Notes under the pieces: model-generated
The model's input: the letters and a program-made list of their open reading frames with translations, nothing else
The model's database searches: none
Told to the model about the DNA's origin: nothing
Source: an uncultured Prevotellaceae bacterium
Lineage (GTDB): Bacteria; Bacteroidota; Bacteroidia; Bacteroidales; Bacteroidaceae
Direction of reading: 5' to 3'
DNA length: 64,000 bases
Assembly (NCBI GenBank): GCA_900316645.1
Contig: ONDP01000004.1
Span: 1-64,000 of the forward strand
Program-made: the position numbers and the translations under genes
Shown here: positions 9,001-17,611 of the stretch, piece after piece
How positions within the stretch are numbered: position 1 is the first letter of the stretch
How the letters are laid out: each line of letters begins with the position of its first letter

Positions 9001-9168
9001 ACGAAGCAACAGCTGCTGTTGCAACCAGACACCATTGTGGAAGAAGAGAAAGAGGACGATCTGCCCCCAGCAGAGCAAAATACGAACAACGATGACGACC
9101 TGTTCCCTCCCAATGAGATGCCAAAGAATCAGGAAACCATCGACTTCGATGACGACTTCTATTATTAA
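6046..9168 (+). CDS. porW: PorW/SprE-like TPR lipoprotein of the type IX secretion system, with extra N-terminal Cys-rich segment
   Basis: A 1040-residue TPR protein. The part from residue ~82 on (lipobox MVGC, then STKKNT..RWWHSFNARYNTYFNG) matches the PorW/SprE lipoprotein needed for T9SS and gliding; several TPR-like helical repeats follow, then a low-complexity linker (~525-640), more TPRs and an acidic C-terminus. The next gene is porX, which supports the call. Residues 1-65 form an unusual extension: a membrane helix (MQFLLIVVISLVVLGIIAAI) plus a Cys cluster (GDCGSCSSRAEC), like small Bacteroidetes Cys-rich membrane proteins. No ATG gives a complete signal peptide for the lipoprotein part alone, so the two seem fused in frame. 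Family assignment is confident; the fusion's biology is inference. Confidence 0.8.
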   Translation: MQFLLIVVISLVVLGIIAAIASRGSTDEPIVQKEGDCGSCSSRAECKLADLKEDVRKKKEEKCHTKTPVVILLILMMTMVGCSTKKNTATNRWWHSFNARYNTYFNGSQAFIEGSLEKENGNHDDHTQLIPLYAVANKGSKDLGKGQFDRSIEKMEKAIRQHSIKARPVWKKNRRKTQKDIEWLNRREYNPFLWRAWLLMGKSQFQKGEFEEASATFGYMARLYLTQPVILARARAWQAKCYVEMNWLYEAEDLITKQRRDSIPRQAAADWDYTLADYYIRNEQWPEATTFLRKAIRHERRRKQRARMWFLMGQLEALQGHRQQAYDAYKHVIRLSPPYELEFNARISQSEVMATYDAKSTIKKLRRMAASDNNKDYLDQVYYAIGNVYLAQRDTMNAIAAYEKGNKKATRSGTEKGVLLLQLGNIYWQQEKYGDARRCYGEAIGLLDRDRPGYKELAERSKVLDELVPYTDAIHLQDSLQVLANMSENERNKAIDRVIQELIRKEKEALRAQQEEEAEKIQQQIAANQPMTQRPATPRPTNTTQQSTLWYFYNPQTVSQGKQQFERQWGRRPNTDNWQRSNLTVVGSLESPENSEKPDSLGKPDDLEKLDNTESSNPADSTATEAADPHTREYYLAQIPFTEEQKQQSDAIIMESLLKAGVILKDKLDNLTLSHRLLYRLVNQYPTYEHNDEAWYHLYLIYARQERWAEAEMALNQMRQQHAESQWTVLLTDPYYAENQRFGIHIEDSLYAATYNAFREERYREVEANVKLSAQRFPTGQNRAKFLFIEGLSYLNNQQPDSCVARMRQIVENYPQSEVSDMAGQIVKGVQQGRRLQGSRMTADDIWRQRQNLEHPGDSTAIDTLSTQLDTHYTFVLAYSPDSVDQNQLLYDIAKYNFTSYLVRNFDINIDTDGAISRMMVSGFRSYDEALQYAHQLSANLQMTQRLAGCRRIIISDQNLPLLGTVYSYDDYDIFYQEELAPVPVTKQQLLLQPDTIVEEEKEDDLPPAEQNTNNDDDLFPPNEMPKNQETIDFDDDFYY

Positions 9169-9186
9169 TTGAGAATTGAGAATTAT

Positions 9187-10728
9187 ATGACAAACGGACT
9201 ATTACTTTGGGCTGACGATGAAATGGAGCTATTGCGCCCCCATCTGCTTTTCCTGGAAAAGAAGGGCTATGAGGTGGTGACGGTGACCAATGGCCTTGAC
9301 GCCATTGAGGAATGTCGTCAGCGGAGCTTCGATTTGGTCTTGCTGGACGAAATGATGCCCGGACTGACGGGAATAGAAACCCTGCAGCGCATCAAGGAGA
9401 TTCAACCCACCGTTCCCATCGTCATGGTAACGAAGAGTGAGGAAGAGGACATCATGAACCAAGCTGTGGGACAGAACATTTCCGACTATCTCATCAAACC
9501 CGTCAACCCCAACCAGATATTGCTGACGCTCAAGAAATTCATCCACAAACGCGAAATAGTGGCAGAAGTAACACAAACAGCCTATCAGCAGCAGTTCCAG
9601 CAACTCAGTATTCAGATGATGGACTGCCGGACCTGGGACGACTGGACAGAGATGTACAGACAACTGGTAAAATGGGAACTGCAGCTGTCAGCCACCGACT
9701 CTGCCATGAGCGACATGTTACGGATGCAGAAAGAAGAAGCCAATATCAGTTTTGCCAAATTCGTCAAGAAGAACTATCTGAACTGGTTGGAGAATCGCGA
9801 GATGATGATGAGTCCCGACATCTTCAAGAAGAAGATATTCCCCACCCTGTCGGAGGGAAAGAAGGTGTTTATGATTGTGCTCGACAATTTCCGCTACGAC
9901 CAATGGAAAGCCATTGAGACGGAACTGTCGGACTTCGAGATAGAAGAACAACTCTATTGCAGCATTCTGCCCACTGCCACCCAATATGCACGCAACGCCA
10001 TTTTCTCGGGACTGATGCCCGACCAGATAGCCCGCATGTTTCCCGACCTGTGGGTGGATGAAGACGAGGAGGAAGGAAAGAACCTCAACGAGGCGCCACT
10101 CATCCAGACACAGATAGAGCGATACAGACGGCACGACACTTTCTCCTATCACAAGATTAACACGACAGAGGATGCTGAACGCTATATCAACCAGTTTGCA
10201 TTGCTTGAAAAGAACGACTTGAATGTCTTGGTAGTCAACTTCATTGACATGCTGTCACATGCCCGTACCGAATCGAAGATGGTGCGCGAACTGGCTCACG
10301 ACGAGGCTGCCTATCGCTCGCTCACCCTATCGTGGTTCCGCCATTCCATTATGTCGCAGTTATTGCGCCAACTGGCCCAGACCGACTATCAGGTCATCAT
10401 CACCACCGACCATGGTTCGATTCGTACCAATTCGCCCGTGAAAATCATAGGAGACAGGAACACGAATACCAATCTGCGCTATAAGTTAGGCAAGAATCTG
10501 TCCTACGACGACAAAGACATCTTCGTCATCAAGAATCCCCAGCAGGCATACCTTCCTTCGCCAAACATCTCGACGACCTATGTGTTTGCCACTGGTGACC
10601 AGTTCTTTGCCTATCCGAACAATTACAATTACTACGTCACTTATTATAAAAACACGTTCCAGCATGGAGGTATCTCGATGGAAGAAATGATGATACCCTT
10701 CATCACGCTCAAAGGAAAAAACAGATAA
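9187..10728 (+). CDS. porX: PorX, response regulator with PglZ domain (T9SS regulator)
   Basis: A 513-residue two-domain protein. Residues 1-125 are a receiver domain (acidic pair in LWADDE, phospho-acceptor Asp in LVLLDEMMPG, K in LIKPVNP). After a helical linker, residues ~215-513 are a PglZ/alkaline-phosphatase-superfamily domain with metal/nucleophile motifs LDNFRYDQW, LPTATQYARN, DMLSHAR, TTDHGS and QHGGISMEE. PorX works with the sensor PorY to control T9SS genes. The ATG at 9187 is used; an upstream TTG at 9169 lies in the repeat-like spacer (ATTGAGA twice). It lies 18 bp after the porW-like gene and 6 bp before tsaE, so the three probably form one operon. Confidence 0.93.
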   Translation: MTNGLLLWADDEMELLRPHLLFLEKKGYEVVTVTNGLDAIEECRQRSFDLVLLDEMMPGLTGIETLQRIKEIQPTVPIVMVTKSEEEDIMNQAVGQNISDYLIKPVNPNQILLTLKKFIHKREIVAEVTQTAYQQQFQQLSIQMMDCRTWDDWTEMYRQLVKWELQLSATDSAMSDMLRMQKEEANISFAKFVKKNYLNWLENREMMMSPDIFKKKIFPTLSEGKKVFMIVLDNFRYDQWKAIETELSDFEIEEQLYCSILPTATQYARNAIFSGLMPDQIARMFPDLWVDEDEEEGKNLNEAPLIQTQIERYRRHDTFSYHKINTTEDAERYINQFALLEKNDLNVLVVNFIDMLSHARTESKMVRELAHDEAAYRSLTLSWFRHSIMSQLLRQLAQTDYQVIITTDHGSIRTNSPVKIIGDRNTNTNLRYKLGKNLSYDDKDIFVIKNPQQAYLPSPNISTTYVFATGDQFFAYPNNYNYYVTYYKNTFQHGGISMEEMMIPFITLKGKNR

Positions 10729-10734
10729 AACATT

Positions 10735-11169
10735 ATGGAAATCCGTATTGAAAGTTTAGAAACTATTCGTGAAGCAGCCCGTCAGTTTATTAACCAGATG
10801 GGCGAAGCTCGCGTCTTTGCATTCTATGGCAAGATGGGGGCAGGCAAGACCACCTTCGTCAAAGCTATCTGTGAGGAATTGGGAAGTCAGGATGTCGTCA
10901 CCAGTCCTACCTTCGCCATTGTTAATGAATATACCTCCCCTGACCCCTCCCAAGGAGGGGGGGCAGGAGAAACTCCTATCTACCATTTCGACTTCTATCG
11001 CATCAAGAAACTGGAAGAAGTCTATGATATGGGCTACGAGGAGTATTTCTATAGCGGTGACCTCTGTCTGATAGAATGGCCCGAACTGATTGAAGAGATA
11101 TTACCCGACGACGCTGTCCGCGTGACAATAGAGGAACAGCCCGACGGAAGCAGACTGATAACATGGTAA
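10735..11169 (+). CDS. tsaE: tRNA threonylcarbamoyladenosine biosynthesis ATPase TsaE
   Basis: A 144-residue P-loop ATPase (YjeE family) required with TsaB/TsaD for the t6A modification at position 37 of ANN-decoding tRNAs. Walker A is GKMGAGKTTFVK (residues ~32-43); SPTFAIVNEY and the W of IEWPE are typical. Between NEY and YHFDFYR there is an extra segment SPDPSQGGGAG encoded by a palindromic repeat (10935-10969), absent from usual homologues as I know them. It ends just before a bidirectional terminator. Confidence 0.93.
   Translation: MEIRIESLETIREAARQFINQMGEARVFAFYGKMGAGKTTFVKAICEELGSQDVVTSPTFAIVNEYTSPDPSQGGGAGETPIYHFDFYRIKKLEEVYDMGYEEYFYSGDLCLIEWPELIEEILPDDAVRVTIEEQPDGSRLITW
10935..10969. 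repeat. Palindromic element inside tsaE
   Basis: CCCCTCC-CAA-GGAGGGG with outer CTG/CAG and CTCC/GGAG arms. In frame it reads SPDPSQGGG, the same style of peptide as LTPGPSPLGEG in the YfhO-like gene. Confidence 0.6.
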
Positions 11170-11171
11170 AG

Positions 11172-11208
11172 AAAAGAGACCTGCCTTTTGGGGAAGCAGG
11201 TCTCTTTT
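11172..11208. terminator. Bidirectional terminator between tsaE and trxA
   Basis: A 13-bp perfect stem (AAAAGAGACCTGC / GCAGGTCTCTTTT) with T-runs on both strands, between convergent genes. Confidence 0.9.
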
Positions 11209-11221
11209 GTCTCTAAGAGTA

Positions 11222-11536
11222 TTACAGCAAGGCTTCGAATTTAGCCTTGATATTGGCCTTAGGCTGGGCACCGACCATCTTGTCGACCATCAAGCCACCC
11301 TTGAAGAATAAGATGGTAGGGATGTTGCGAATACCATACTCTGCAGTAAGTTCATCATTCTCCTCTACGTTACACTTTCCTACTTTGATACGTCCATCGT
11401 ACTCCTCAGCCAATTCTGCAATGACGGGAGCTACGTTACGGCAAGGGCCGCACCATTCTGCCCAGAAATCAACTACTAACGGCTGCTCGCCATTCTTCAG
11501 GCTCTCGAAATTCTCAGATGTGATTGTTAATTCCAT
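11222..11536 (-). CDS. trxA: Thioredoxin
   Basis: A 104-residue cytosolic thioredoxin with the WCGPC redox motif (residues ~28-32) and the cis-proline region (RNIPTILFF). It reduces disulfides of ribonucleotide reductase and other targets. No signal peptide is seen. It lies 73 bp downstream of dnaE in the same direction and may be read from the dnaE promoter or from its own. Confidence 0.94.
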   Translation of the reverse strand: MELTITSENFESLKNGEQPLVVDFWAEWCGPCRNVAPVIAELAEEYDGRIKVGKCNVEENDELTAEYGIRNIPTILFFKGGLMVDKMVGAQPKANIKAKFEALL

Positions 11537-11609
11537 AATTCTAATTCTTTTTGTGGTTATACATTATATATTCTACTATTTTCTTCCTGCAAATATCATG
11601 CCAATGATT

Positions 11610-14600
11610 TTAGTTAATCTGATAGTCTAACGCTGGAGTCTGTTCGATGTAGTTCACCAACGAACTCTTCACGTCAACATACTTAGAAGTGCTACGCATC
11701 AGCACATGACCTTTTCCCGTTCGGTCAACCAGTTGGAAATAGAGTTTCGTCTTACCGGGGTTCTCATTGATAAGCTCGCCCAACTCCGTGACAATCTGGT
11801 CGTCCAGCAAGTCGGTAGTCAGGGTGATGGTAATACGGTCGATAGCCTTCTCCTTCACTGACTGCAACAGTTCCACATTCGTCACCTTCAGTTCTTTTTG
11901 GTCACTAAACTGGAAGCGAGGGGCCATCTTACCCGTGACATAGACAGCTGCGCCATGAAGGAACTTACCATTGAGGTTGAGCCAGTCGTCGCCAAAGAGC
12001 ATCAGTTCGCCTGAACCCTCAAAATCCTCCAGCGTAATAATACCCCAGGGCTTGTTATTCTTTCCGATACGCGTCTGTACATTAGTAACAATACCTCCCA
12101 ACGTAACATCGTCACGATCAGTCATCGCTGCACAACGGTCTGCCAATTCGTTGCAACGGGTATTACACAAATTATTCAGTACTATCTTATATTCGTCCAA
12201 CGGATGGGCAGAAAGATAGATACCCACCAAATCGCGCTCACGATTCAGTCGCTCAATATCACTCCATTTCTGTCCCTTGGGGATAGGCGGTGTGGCTATA
12301 TCCACTGCGTTTTCACCACCGAAGAGAGAGTTCTGCATCTCCTGTTGGTTCATCTGATAGATCTGTCCATAGCGCACCAGTGAATCGAGGAACATCTCGC
12401 CCTTGCTGTTATTCGCGAAGAAATCCTCTCTGGCAATACCAAAGCTGTCAAAACCGCCACTCAGTGCAAGACTTTCGAACGCCTTACGATTGACATTCGA
12501 GAAACTGATACGCTGGGCGAAGTCAAAGATCGTTTTATAGGGTCCGTTCTTCTCGCGTTCATTGATGATAGCCTCAGCAGCAGCGTCGCCCATACCCTTG
12601 ATGGCTGCTAATCCAAAACGGATTTCACCTTTCTTATTCACACCGAACTTCAGGTACGACTCGTTGACATCAGGACCCAGCGTGGCAATACCCATCGACT
12701 TGCATTCGTCCATCAGTTTGGTGATTTCAGTAATCTGGTCGCGCCTGCGGCTCATAATGGCAGCCATAAACTCGGCAGGATAGTTAGCTTTCAGATAGGC
12801 AGTCTGGAAAGCCACCCAAGAATAGCAGGCAGCGTGCGACTTATTGAAGGCATAAGAAGCAAAATCTTCCCAGTCGCTCCATATCTTCTCCAAGATGGCA
12901 GGGTCGTGTCCATTCTTCTTGCCACCCTCGATGAACTTGGGCTTCATGGCATTTACGATTTCTATCTTTTTCTTACCCATGGCCTTACGCAAGGCATCAC
13001 TCTCACCACGGGTGAAGTCGGCCAATTGTCGAGAAAGAAGCATCACCTGCTCCTGGTAAACGGTGATTCCGTAGGTATCTTTCAGATATTTCTCCATACA
13101 GGGGATGGGATAGGTAATCTCTTCCCTTCCGTGCTTACGGTCGATGAACTGCGGAATATACTTCATAGGCCCTGGACGATAGAGGGCATTCATGGCTATC
13201 AGGTCTTCGAACACAGTAGGTTTGAGTTCACGCAGATATTTCTGCATGCCATTAGACTCAAACTGGAAAGTACCAATCGTACGTCCCTGCTGATAGAGTT
13301 CAAAAGTCTTGGGGTCGTCAATAGGAATATGATCCAAATCGACCTCAATACCTCGTGTCTGCTTGATAACAGCACAAGCCTCTTTCATCTCCGACAACGT
13401 CTTCAGTCCCAGGAAGTCCATCTTAATCAGTCCTGTCGATTCGATGACATGTCCATCATATTGTGTACAGTTGGTTTTCTGATCCTTGAAATCGGGATCA
13501 TCGGCCGTGCTGACAGGTACCCAGTCACTAATAGGGTCGCGACAGATAATGAATCCACAGGCATGAATACCCGTTCCGCGAACGGTTCCCTCCAGCATCT
13601 TGGCATATTTGATGGTATTGCGCAACGACTCATCGTTGCTGCTCTCTGCCTCACGCAGTTCCGGAACAGCCTTGATGGCATTTACCAGATTCATCTTAGG
13701 CGTTTTTCCATCCACATCGGGCAGACGGTCGGGAATTGCCTTACACAAGGCATTCGACACAGGAATGGGCACTTTCTCAACGCGTGCCACGTCCTTGATG
13801 GAGTTCTTGGTTGCCATCGTGGCATAGGTGATGATATGGGCACAGTTCTCATGACCATATTTATCCTCCACCCACTTCAGCACCTTACCGCGTCCGTCAT
13901 CGTCGAAATCGGTATCGATATCAGGCAACGAGATACGGTCAGGATTCAGGAAACGCTCGAAAAGCAAATCGTATTTCAGAGGGTCAATCTTGGTAATACC
14001 GAGGCAATAGGCTACCACGGAGCCTGCTGCCGAACCACGTCCCGGACCCACCATCACGCCCAGTTCGTCGCGGGCAGAATTGATAAAGTCCTGCACGATG
14101 AGGAAGTAACCCGGGAAACCCATCGTCTTCATGATATGCAGTTCAAAACGGATGCGGTCATCGACTTCCTTTGTCAACGGGTCGCCATACAGACGCTTTG
14201 CACCCTTATAGGCTAACTCTGCCAAATAGTCAGCCTCGAACTTGATACGGTATATTTTGTCATATCCACCGAGTTTCTTTATTTTCTTCTCGCCCTCTTC
14301 CTGCGAGAGTTGGTTTTCGCCATTCTCGTCAGAAGTAAATTCGTCGTAGAGTTGCTGCTCGGTGTATTTCTGTCGCCATTGCTCTTCTGTTCCGAAGGAC
14401 TCGGGGATGGGGAAGAATGGCATGATAGGATCATGGTCAAGACTATATATCTCGGTCTTATCCAAAAGTTCCAGGGTGTTCGAAAGGGCTTCGGGAACAT
14501 CTTGGAAGATGGCATTCATTTCCTCGCGTGTTTTGAACCATTCCTGTTTAGAATACAGCATTCGCGTCGGATCGTCCAAATCCTTACCCGTTGACAGACA

Positions 14601-15332
14601 GAGCAAGTGGTCGTGCGCCTCAGCATTTTCCTGGTCCACGAAATGGGCATCATTGGTACACACCAGTTTGATGCCATATTCACGTGCCAGTTCGATGAGG
14701 ACCTTATTCGCTTTCTGCTGCAGGGGGAAAGTCTCACGATTGGCACGGATGTCAGGATCGGTCACTTCGTGACGCTGTAGTTCCAGATAGTAGTCGTCGC
14801 CGAAAATGCTATGATACCACTCTATTGCCTCACGAGCACCTGCTATGTCACCCTCCAGAATCTTATGAGGCACCTCGCCTGCGATACAAGCAGAACAAAC
14901 CATCAGCCCCTCGTGGTATTTCTCCAGATCAGCCCTGTCGGTACGGGGACGCATATAATAACCGTCAACCCATGAATTGCTGACCAGTTTAATCAGATTC
15001 TTATAGCCCTTATAGTTCTTGGCAAGTACTATCAGGTGATAGCCGCCCATATCCTCTTTACCACGACGCAAGTCCTTGCCACCATAACGCGAGACATACA
15101 TCTCGCAGCCGAAGATGGGTTTGAATGGTTCCAGTCCCTCTTTCTTGCGCCCTTTATTGATGCCTCCGACATAATCATGAAATTCCTTGATACCAAACAT
15201 ATCGCCATGATCGGTAATGGCCATGCCCTTCATGCCATTGGCGATGGCTTTATCAACCAATTTCTTGATACTCGACTGACCATCGAGTATAGAGTAATAA
15301 GTATGTACATGCAAGTGTACGAAGTCTTCCAT
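11610..15332 (-). CDS. dnaE: DNA polymerase III alpha subunit
   Basis: A 1240-residue replicative polymerase (C family). The N-terminus is a PHP domain (FVHLHVHTYYSILDG, TDHGDMFG). The polymerase core shows GPGRGSAAGS and the catalytic PDIDTDFDDDGRGKV; a helix-hairpin-helix region and an OB-fold follow (VTLGGIVTNVQTRIGKNNKPWGI). The frame is open to a TTG at 15362, but that TTG overlaps the promoter box, so the ATG at 15332 (MEDFVHLHVH) is chosen. The divergent neighbour is psd. Confidence 0.95.
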   Translation of the reverse strand: MEDFVHLHVHTYYSILDGQSSIKKLVDKAIANGMKGMAITDHGDMFGIKEFHDYVGGINKGRKKEGLEPFKPIFGCEMYVSRYGGKDLRRGKEDMGGYHLIVLAKNYKGYKNLIKLVSNSWVDGYYMRPRTDRADLEKYHEGLMVCSACIAGEVPHKILEGDIAGAREAIEWYHSIFGDDYYLELQRHEVTDPDIRANRETFPLQQKANKVLIELAREYGIKLVCTNDAHFVDQENAEAHDHLLCLSTGKDLDDPTRMLYSKQEWFKTREEMNAIFQDVPEALSNTLELLDKTEIYSLDHDPIMPFFPIPESFGTEEQWRQKYTEQQLYDEFTSDENGENQLSQEEGEKKIKKLGGYDKIYRIKFEADYLAELAYKGAKRLYGDPLTKEVDDRIRFELHIMKTMGFPGYFLIVQDFINSARDELGVMVGPGRGSAAGSVVAYCLGITKIDPLKYDLLFERFLNPDRISLPDIDTDFDDDGRGKVLKWVEDKYGHENCAHIITYATMATKNSIKDVARVEKVPIPVSNALCKAIPDRLPDVDGKTPKMNLVNAIKAVPELREAESSNDESLRNTIKYAKMLEGTVRGTGIHACGFIICRDPISDWVPVSTADDPDFKDQKTNCTQYDGHVIESTGLIKMDFLGLKTLSEMKEACAVIKQTRGIEVDLDHIPIDDPKTFELYQQGRTIGTFQFESNGMQKYLRELKPTVFEDLIAMNALYRPGPMKYIPQFIDRKHGREEITYPIPCMEKYLKDTYGITVYQEQVMLLSRQLADFTRGESDALRKAMGKKKIEIVNAMKPKFIEGGKKNGHDPAILEKIWSDWEDFASYAFNKSHAACYSWVAFQTAYLKANYPAEFMAAIMSRRRDQITEITKLMDECKSMGIATLGPDVNESYLKFGVNKKGEIRFGLAAIKGMGDAAAEAIINEREKNGPYKTIFDFAQRISFSNVNRKAFESLALSGGFDSFGIAREDFFANNSKGEMFLDSLVRYGQIYQMNQQEMQNSLFGGENAVDIATPPIPKGQKWSDIERLNRERDLVGIYLSAHPLDEYKIVLNNLCNTRCNELADRCAAMTDRDDVTLGGIVTNVQTRIGKNNKPWGIITLEDFEGSGELMLFGDDWLNLNGKFLHGAAVYVTGKMAPRFQFSDQKELKVTNVELLQSVKEKAIDRITITLTTDLLDDQIVTELGELINENPGKTKLYFQLVDRTGKGHVLMRSTSKYVDVKSSLVNYIEQTPALDYQIN

Positions 15333-15359
15333 AAAAGCTATTTTTGTAGTTTTGAGGCT

Positions 15360-15367
15360 CAAAGTTA
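15360..15367 (-). promoter_or_regulatory. dnaE -7 box
   Basis: TAACTTTG on the minus strand, 27 bp before the ATG at 15332. Confidence 0.6.
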
Positions 15368-15398
15368 CGATGAAAAAATGAAATATCCAAAAAAAAAT

Positions 15399-15426
15399 TG
15401 AATAATGAATAATGAATTAAGAATTA
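15399..15426 (+). repeat. Heptanucleotide array between dnaE and psd
   Basis: Four 7-bp units: TGAATAA, TGAATAA, TGAATTA, AGAATTA. They sit just upstream of the psd promoter box. Confidence 0.6.
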
Positions 15427-15431
15427 TTTCG

Positions 15432-15439
15432 TACCTTTG
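15432..15439 (+). promoter_or_regulatory. psd -7 box
   Basis: TACCTTTG, 35 bp before the psd ATG at 15474. Confidence 0.6.
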
Positions 15440-15473
15440 CAAGTAAATTAGAAAACATGTCATATTGCTACTC

Positions 15474-16172
15474 ATGGGAGAAAGAATCCAGAAAATAAAG
15501 AGACTTAAGAAAATAAGAATACATCGCGAAGGTACCAACGAATTGACCATCAGCATGCTGCTGCTGATTGGCATCGCCTTCTTACTATGGCATTTGATTG
15601 AAAACCCCATTCCGTTTTGGGTATTCATCCTCATCTTTGGCACAGCATGGATACTGGCCCTCAATTTCTATCGCTGCCCTATCCGCTACTACAACGGAGA
15701 CACCGAGAAACTGGTCGTGGCCCCTGCTGACGGTAAGATTGTGGTTATCGAGGAAACTGAGGAACATGAATATTTCCATGACAAGCGCCTGATGATTAGT
15801 ATTTTCATGAGTCCATTAAACGTTCATGCCAACTGGTTCCCTGTTGACGGTAAGGTCAAGTTTGTCCATCACCAGAACGGTAATTATCACAAGGCATGGC
15901 TACCAAAAGCGAGTGAAGAGAACGAGCATGCAGACATCATGATAACCACTCCTGAAGGAGAGGATGTACTGGTGCGCCAGATAGCCGGTGCCATGGCCCG
16001 TCGTATCGTGACTTACGCCAAGGAAGGCGAAGAATGCTATATTGACGAACACTTGGGATTCATCAAACTGGGTTCACGAGTGGATGTCTATCTGCCCTTA
16101 GGTTCCAAGCCCTGTGTCATTATGGGACAACCCACCACGGGCGACCAAACTGTCATAGCAAAACTTAAATAA
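15474..16172 (+). CDS. psd: Phosphatidylserine decarboxylase (short, archaeal-type)
   Basis: A 232-residue membrane-associated enzyme that converts phosphatidylserine to phosphatidylethanolamine. Two hydrophobic segments (~25-60) precede the catalytic domain; conserved blocks are [20 protein letters not shown] and the self-cleavage site [10 protein letters not shown], where the Ser of Gly-Ser becomes the pyruvoyl group. The ATG at 15474 is chosen over a TTG three codons earlier. It abuts pssA (TAAATG), so the two consecutive steps are co-expressed. Confidence 0.92.
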   Translation: MGERIQKIKRLKKIRIHREGTNELTISMLLLIGIAFLLWHLIENPIPFWVFILIFGTAWILALNFYRCPIRYYNGDTEKLVVAPADGKIVVIEETEEHEYFHDKRLMISIFMSPLNVHANWFPVDGKVKFVHHQNGNYHKAWLPKASEENEHADIMITTPEGEDVLVRQIAGAMARRIVTYAKEGEECYIDEHLGFIKLGSRVDVYLPLGSKPCVIMGQPTTGDQTVIAKLK

Positions 16173-16871
16173 ATGAGTATCAAGAAGCACATCCCTAATA
16201 CCATTACCTGCTGCAACCTTATTTCTGGCTGCATAGCAACTTATTGGGCTTTCCATGGCGCATGGGATATTGCCCTGCTGTTTATCATTATTGGAGCAGT
16301 GTTTGACTTCTTCGACGGAATGAGTGCCCGTCTGTTGGGAGTTTCCTCGCCTATCGGTAAGGAGCTCGACTCGCTGGCTGATGATATCACCTTCGGATTT
16401 GCCCCCTCAGCTATCATCTTCGATTTTCTGAATCAAGGCGCTGCAGCAAACGTGTCAATGTCTTCGCTTCAAGCCATACTCCCCTATGCTGCCTTCATCA
16501 TGGCAGCATTCTCAGCACTACGTCTGGCTAAGTTCAATCTGGACGAGCGACAATCCATGGGATTCATTGGTCTCCCCACACCTGCCAATGCCTTGTTCTG
16601 GGGAGCGCTACTGGTAGGAGCAGGCAATTGGCTTGCCTCATCACCTTATTTATATTATGCAGTATTAGTAGGGATGCTGATTAGCAGTTTCCTGTTGGTT
16701 TCCGAAATTCCCATGTTTGCCTTGAAATTCAAGCATTGGGGATTCAAGGAGAATAAGTTGAAATACGGATTCCTCATCAGTTGTATTCCACTGCTTTTCC
16801 TGGGCGTGGTAGGCATTGCCGTCATCATTGCCTGGTACGTCATATTATCAATAGCTACTCAACATCAATAA
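16173..16871 (+). CDS. pssA: CDP-diacylglycerol--serine O-phosphatidyltransferase
   Basis: A 232-residue inner-membrane protein with several hydrophobic segments. The CDP-alcohol phosphotransferase signature is complete (DFFDGMSARLLG..GKELDSLADD). It makes phosphatidylserine from CDP-diacylglycerol and serine, the substrate of the upstream Psd. The start is immediate after the psd stop. Confidence 0.94.
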   Translation: MSIKKHIPNTITCCNLISGCIATYWAFHGAWDIALLFIIIGAVFDFFDGMSARLLGVSSPIGKELDSLADDITFGFAPSAIIFDFLNQGAAANVSMSSLQAILPYAAFIMAAFSALRLAKFNLDERQSMGFIGLPTPANALFWGALLVGAGNWLASSPYLYYAVLVGMLISSFLLVSEIPMFALKFKHWGFKENKLKYGFLISCIPLLFLGVVGIAVIIAWYVILSIATQHQ

Positions 16872-16883
16872 CTCCTAACTACT

Positions 16884-17255
16884 ATGAAAGAAAATATCGG
16901 TTTTATTCTTTTTATTGTCTTCGTTGTTATCTTTATCCTCCTACTGACAGGCGGTCGCATCATCAAGTCTATCAAAGATGCAAAAATAAAGGCCAAGAAA
17001 GCTGCCGACGAAAAGGAACAGAAATACCGTGATGAAACAGGACGTCAGCAGCGTCAATATCACTACAGTGGTAAGACACCGAAAGAACCCGTTGAACCAC
17101 GAGCTGCAAAAGAAAAACCCCAGGTTGAAGAACCTGAGGAAATTCACACCCAGACAGCCACTGGCGAAACCATCATCGACCGTCGCAAGCAACGCGACAA
17201 TAAGAAAATCTACGAAGAGACTGAAGGCGAGTATGTAGAATTCAGCGAAGAGTAA
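16884..17255 (+). CDS. DUF4834-like small membrane protein
   Basis: A 123-residue protein with one N-terminal membrane helix (IGFILFIVFVVIFILLLTGG), then a highly charged, probably disordered tail rich in K, E and Q. It resembles the Bacteroidetes DUF4834 proteins found after pssA. The function is unknown. It lies 12 bp after pssA in the same operon. Confidence 0.8.
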   Translation: MKENIGFILFIVFVVIFILLLTGGRIIKSIKDAKIKAKKAADEKEQKYRDETGRQQRQYHYSGKTPKEPVEPRAAKEKPQVEEPEEIHTQTATGETIIDRRKQRDNKKIYEETEGEYVEFSEE

Positions 17256-17294
17256 TCATGACCACGCAATAATTCCCGCCTTGGGAATATTTTT

Positions 17295-17360
17295 TGCAGT
17301 GCACTCCAAAAATTATTGCAGTGCACTACAATTTTTATTGGAATGCACTCGAAAAACAGA
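17295..17360 (+). repeat. 22-bp tandem array, three units
   Basis: Units at 17295-17316, 17317-17338 and 17339-17360. Each begins TGCAGTGCACT or the variant TGGAATGCACT and ends in an A/T-rich half. The rest of 17361-17611 holds no convincing gene. Confidence 0.75.
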
Positions 17361-17555
17361 AACTCGTAATTTGCCCAACACCCCCCCTTCCAATCTCCTT
17401 TGCACAAAGGCTTTGCAGCCGAAACGTTTCAAACAGATACGAATATTATGGCAACAGCTACTTCTATCCCAAAGCCGTCTCAAGTGGAAGAAGTCTAACC
17501 CTCAGCTCTTCAAGAAAGCAACGAAGACACTGATGGATATCATGCAAACCTCTCA

Positions 17556-17579
17556 CCTCACAGAGGGTCTGTCACCCTG
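17556..17579 (+). repeat. 24-bp direct repeat, left copy
   Basis: CCTCACA-GA-GGGTCTGTCACCCTG. With the adjacent T at 17580 it can form the hairpin ACAGAGGGT/ACCCTGT. A second copy (two mismatches) lies at 18444-18467, and the pair brackets the gene pair at 17612-18282. Confidence 0.6.
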
Positions 17580-17611
17580 TGCCTACACAATCAATCCCTA
17601 TTGTGTTATAT

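Noticed and set aside
9169-9186. TTG start for PorX
   Set aside because: The added residues come from a heptamer-like spacer; the ATG at 9187 matches the receiver domain start.
12834-14216. 460-codon plus-strand ORF
   Set aside because: It is antisense to dnaE, which is certain; no domain is visible.
15333-15362. TTG start giving a longer DnaE
   Set aside because: The TTG lies within the TAACTTTG promoter box; MEDFVHLHVH at 15332 matches the family start.
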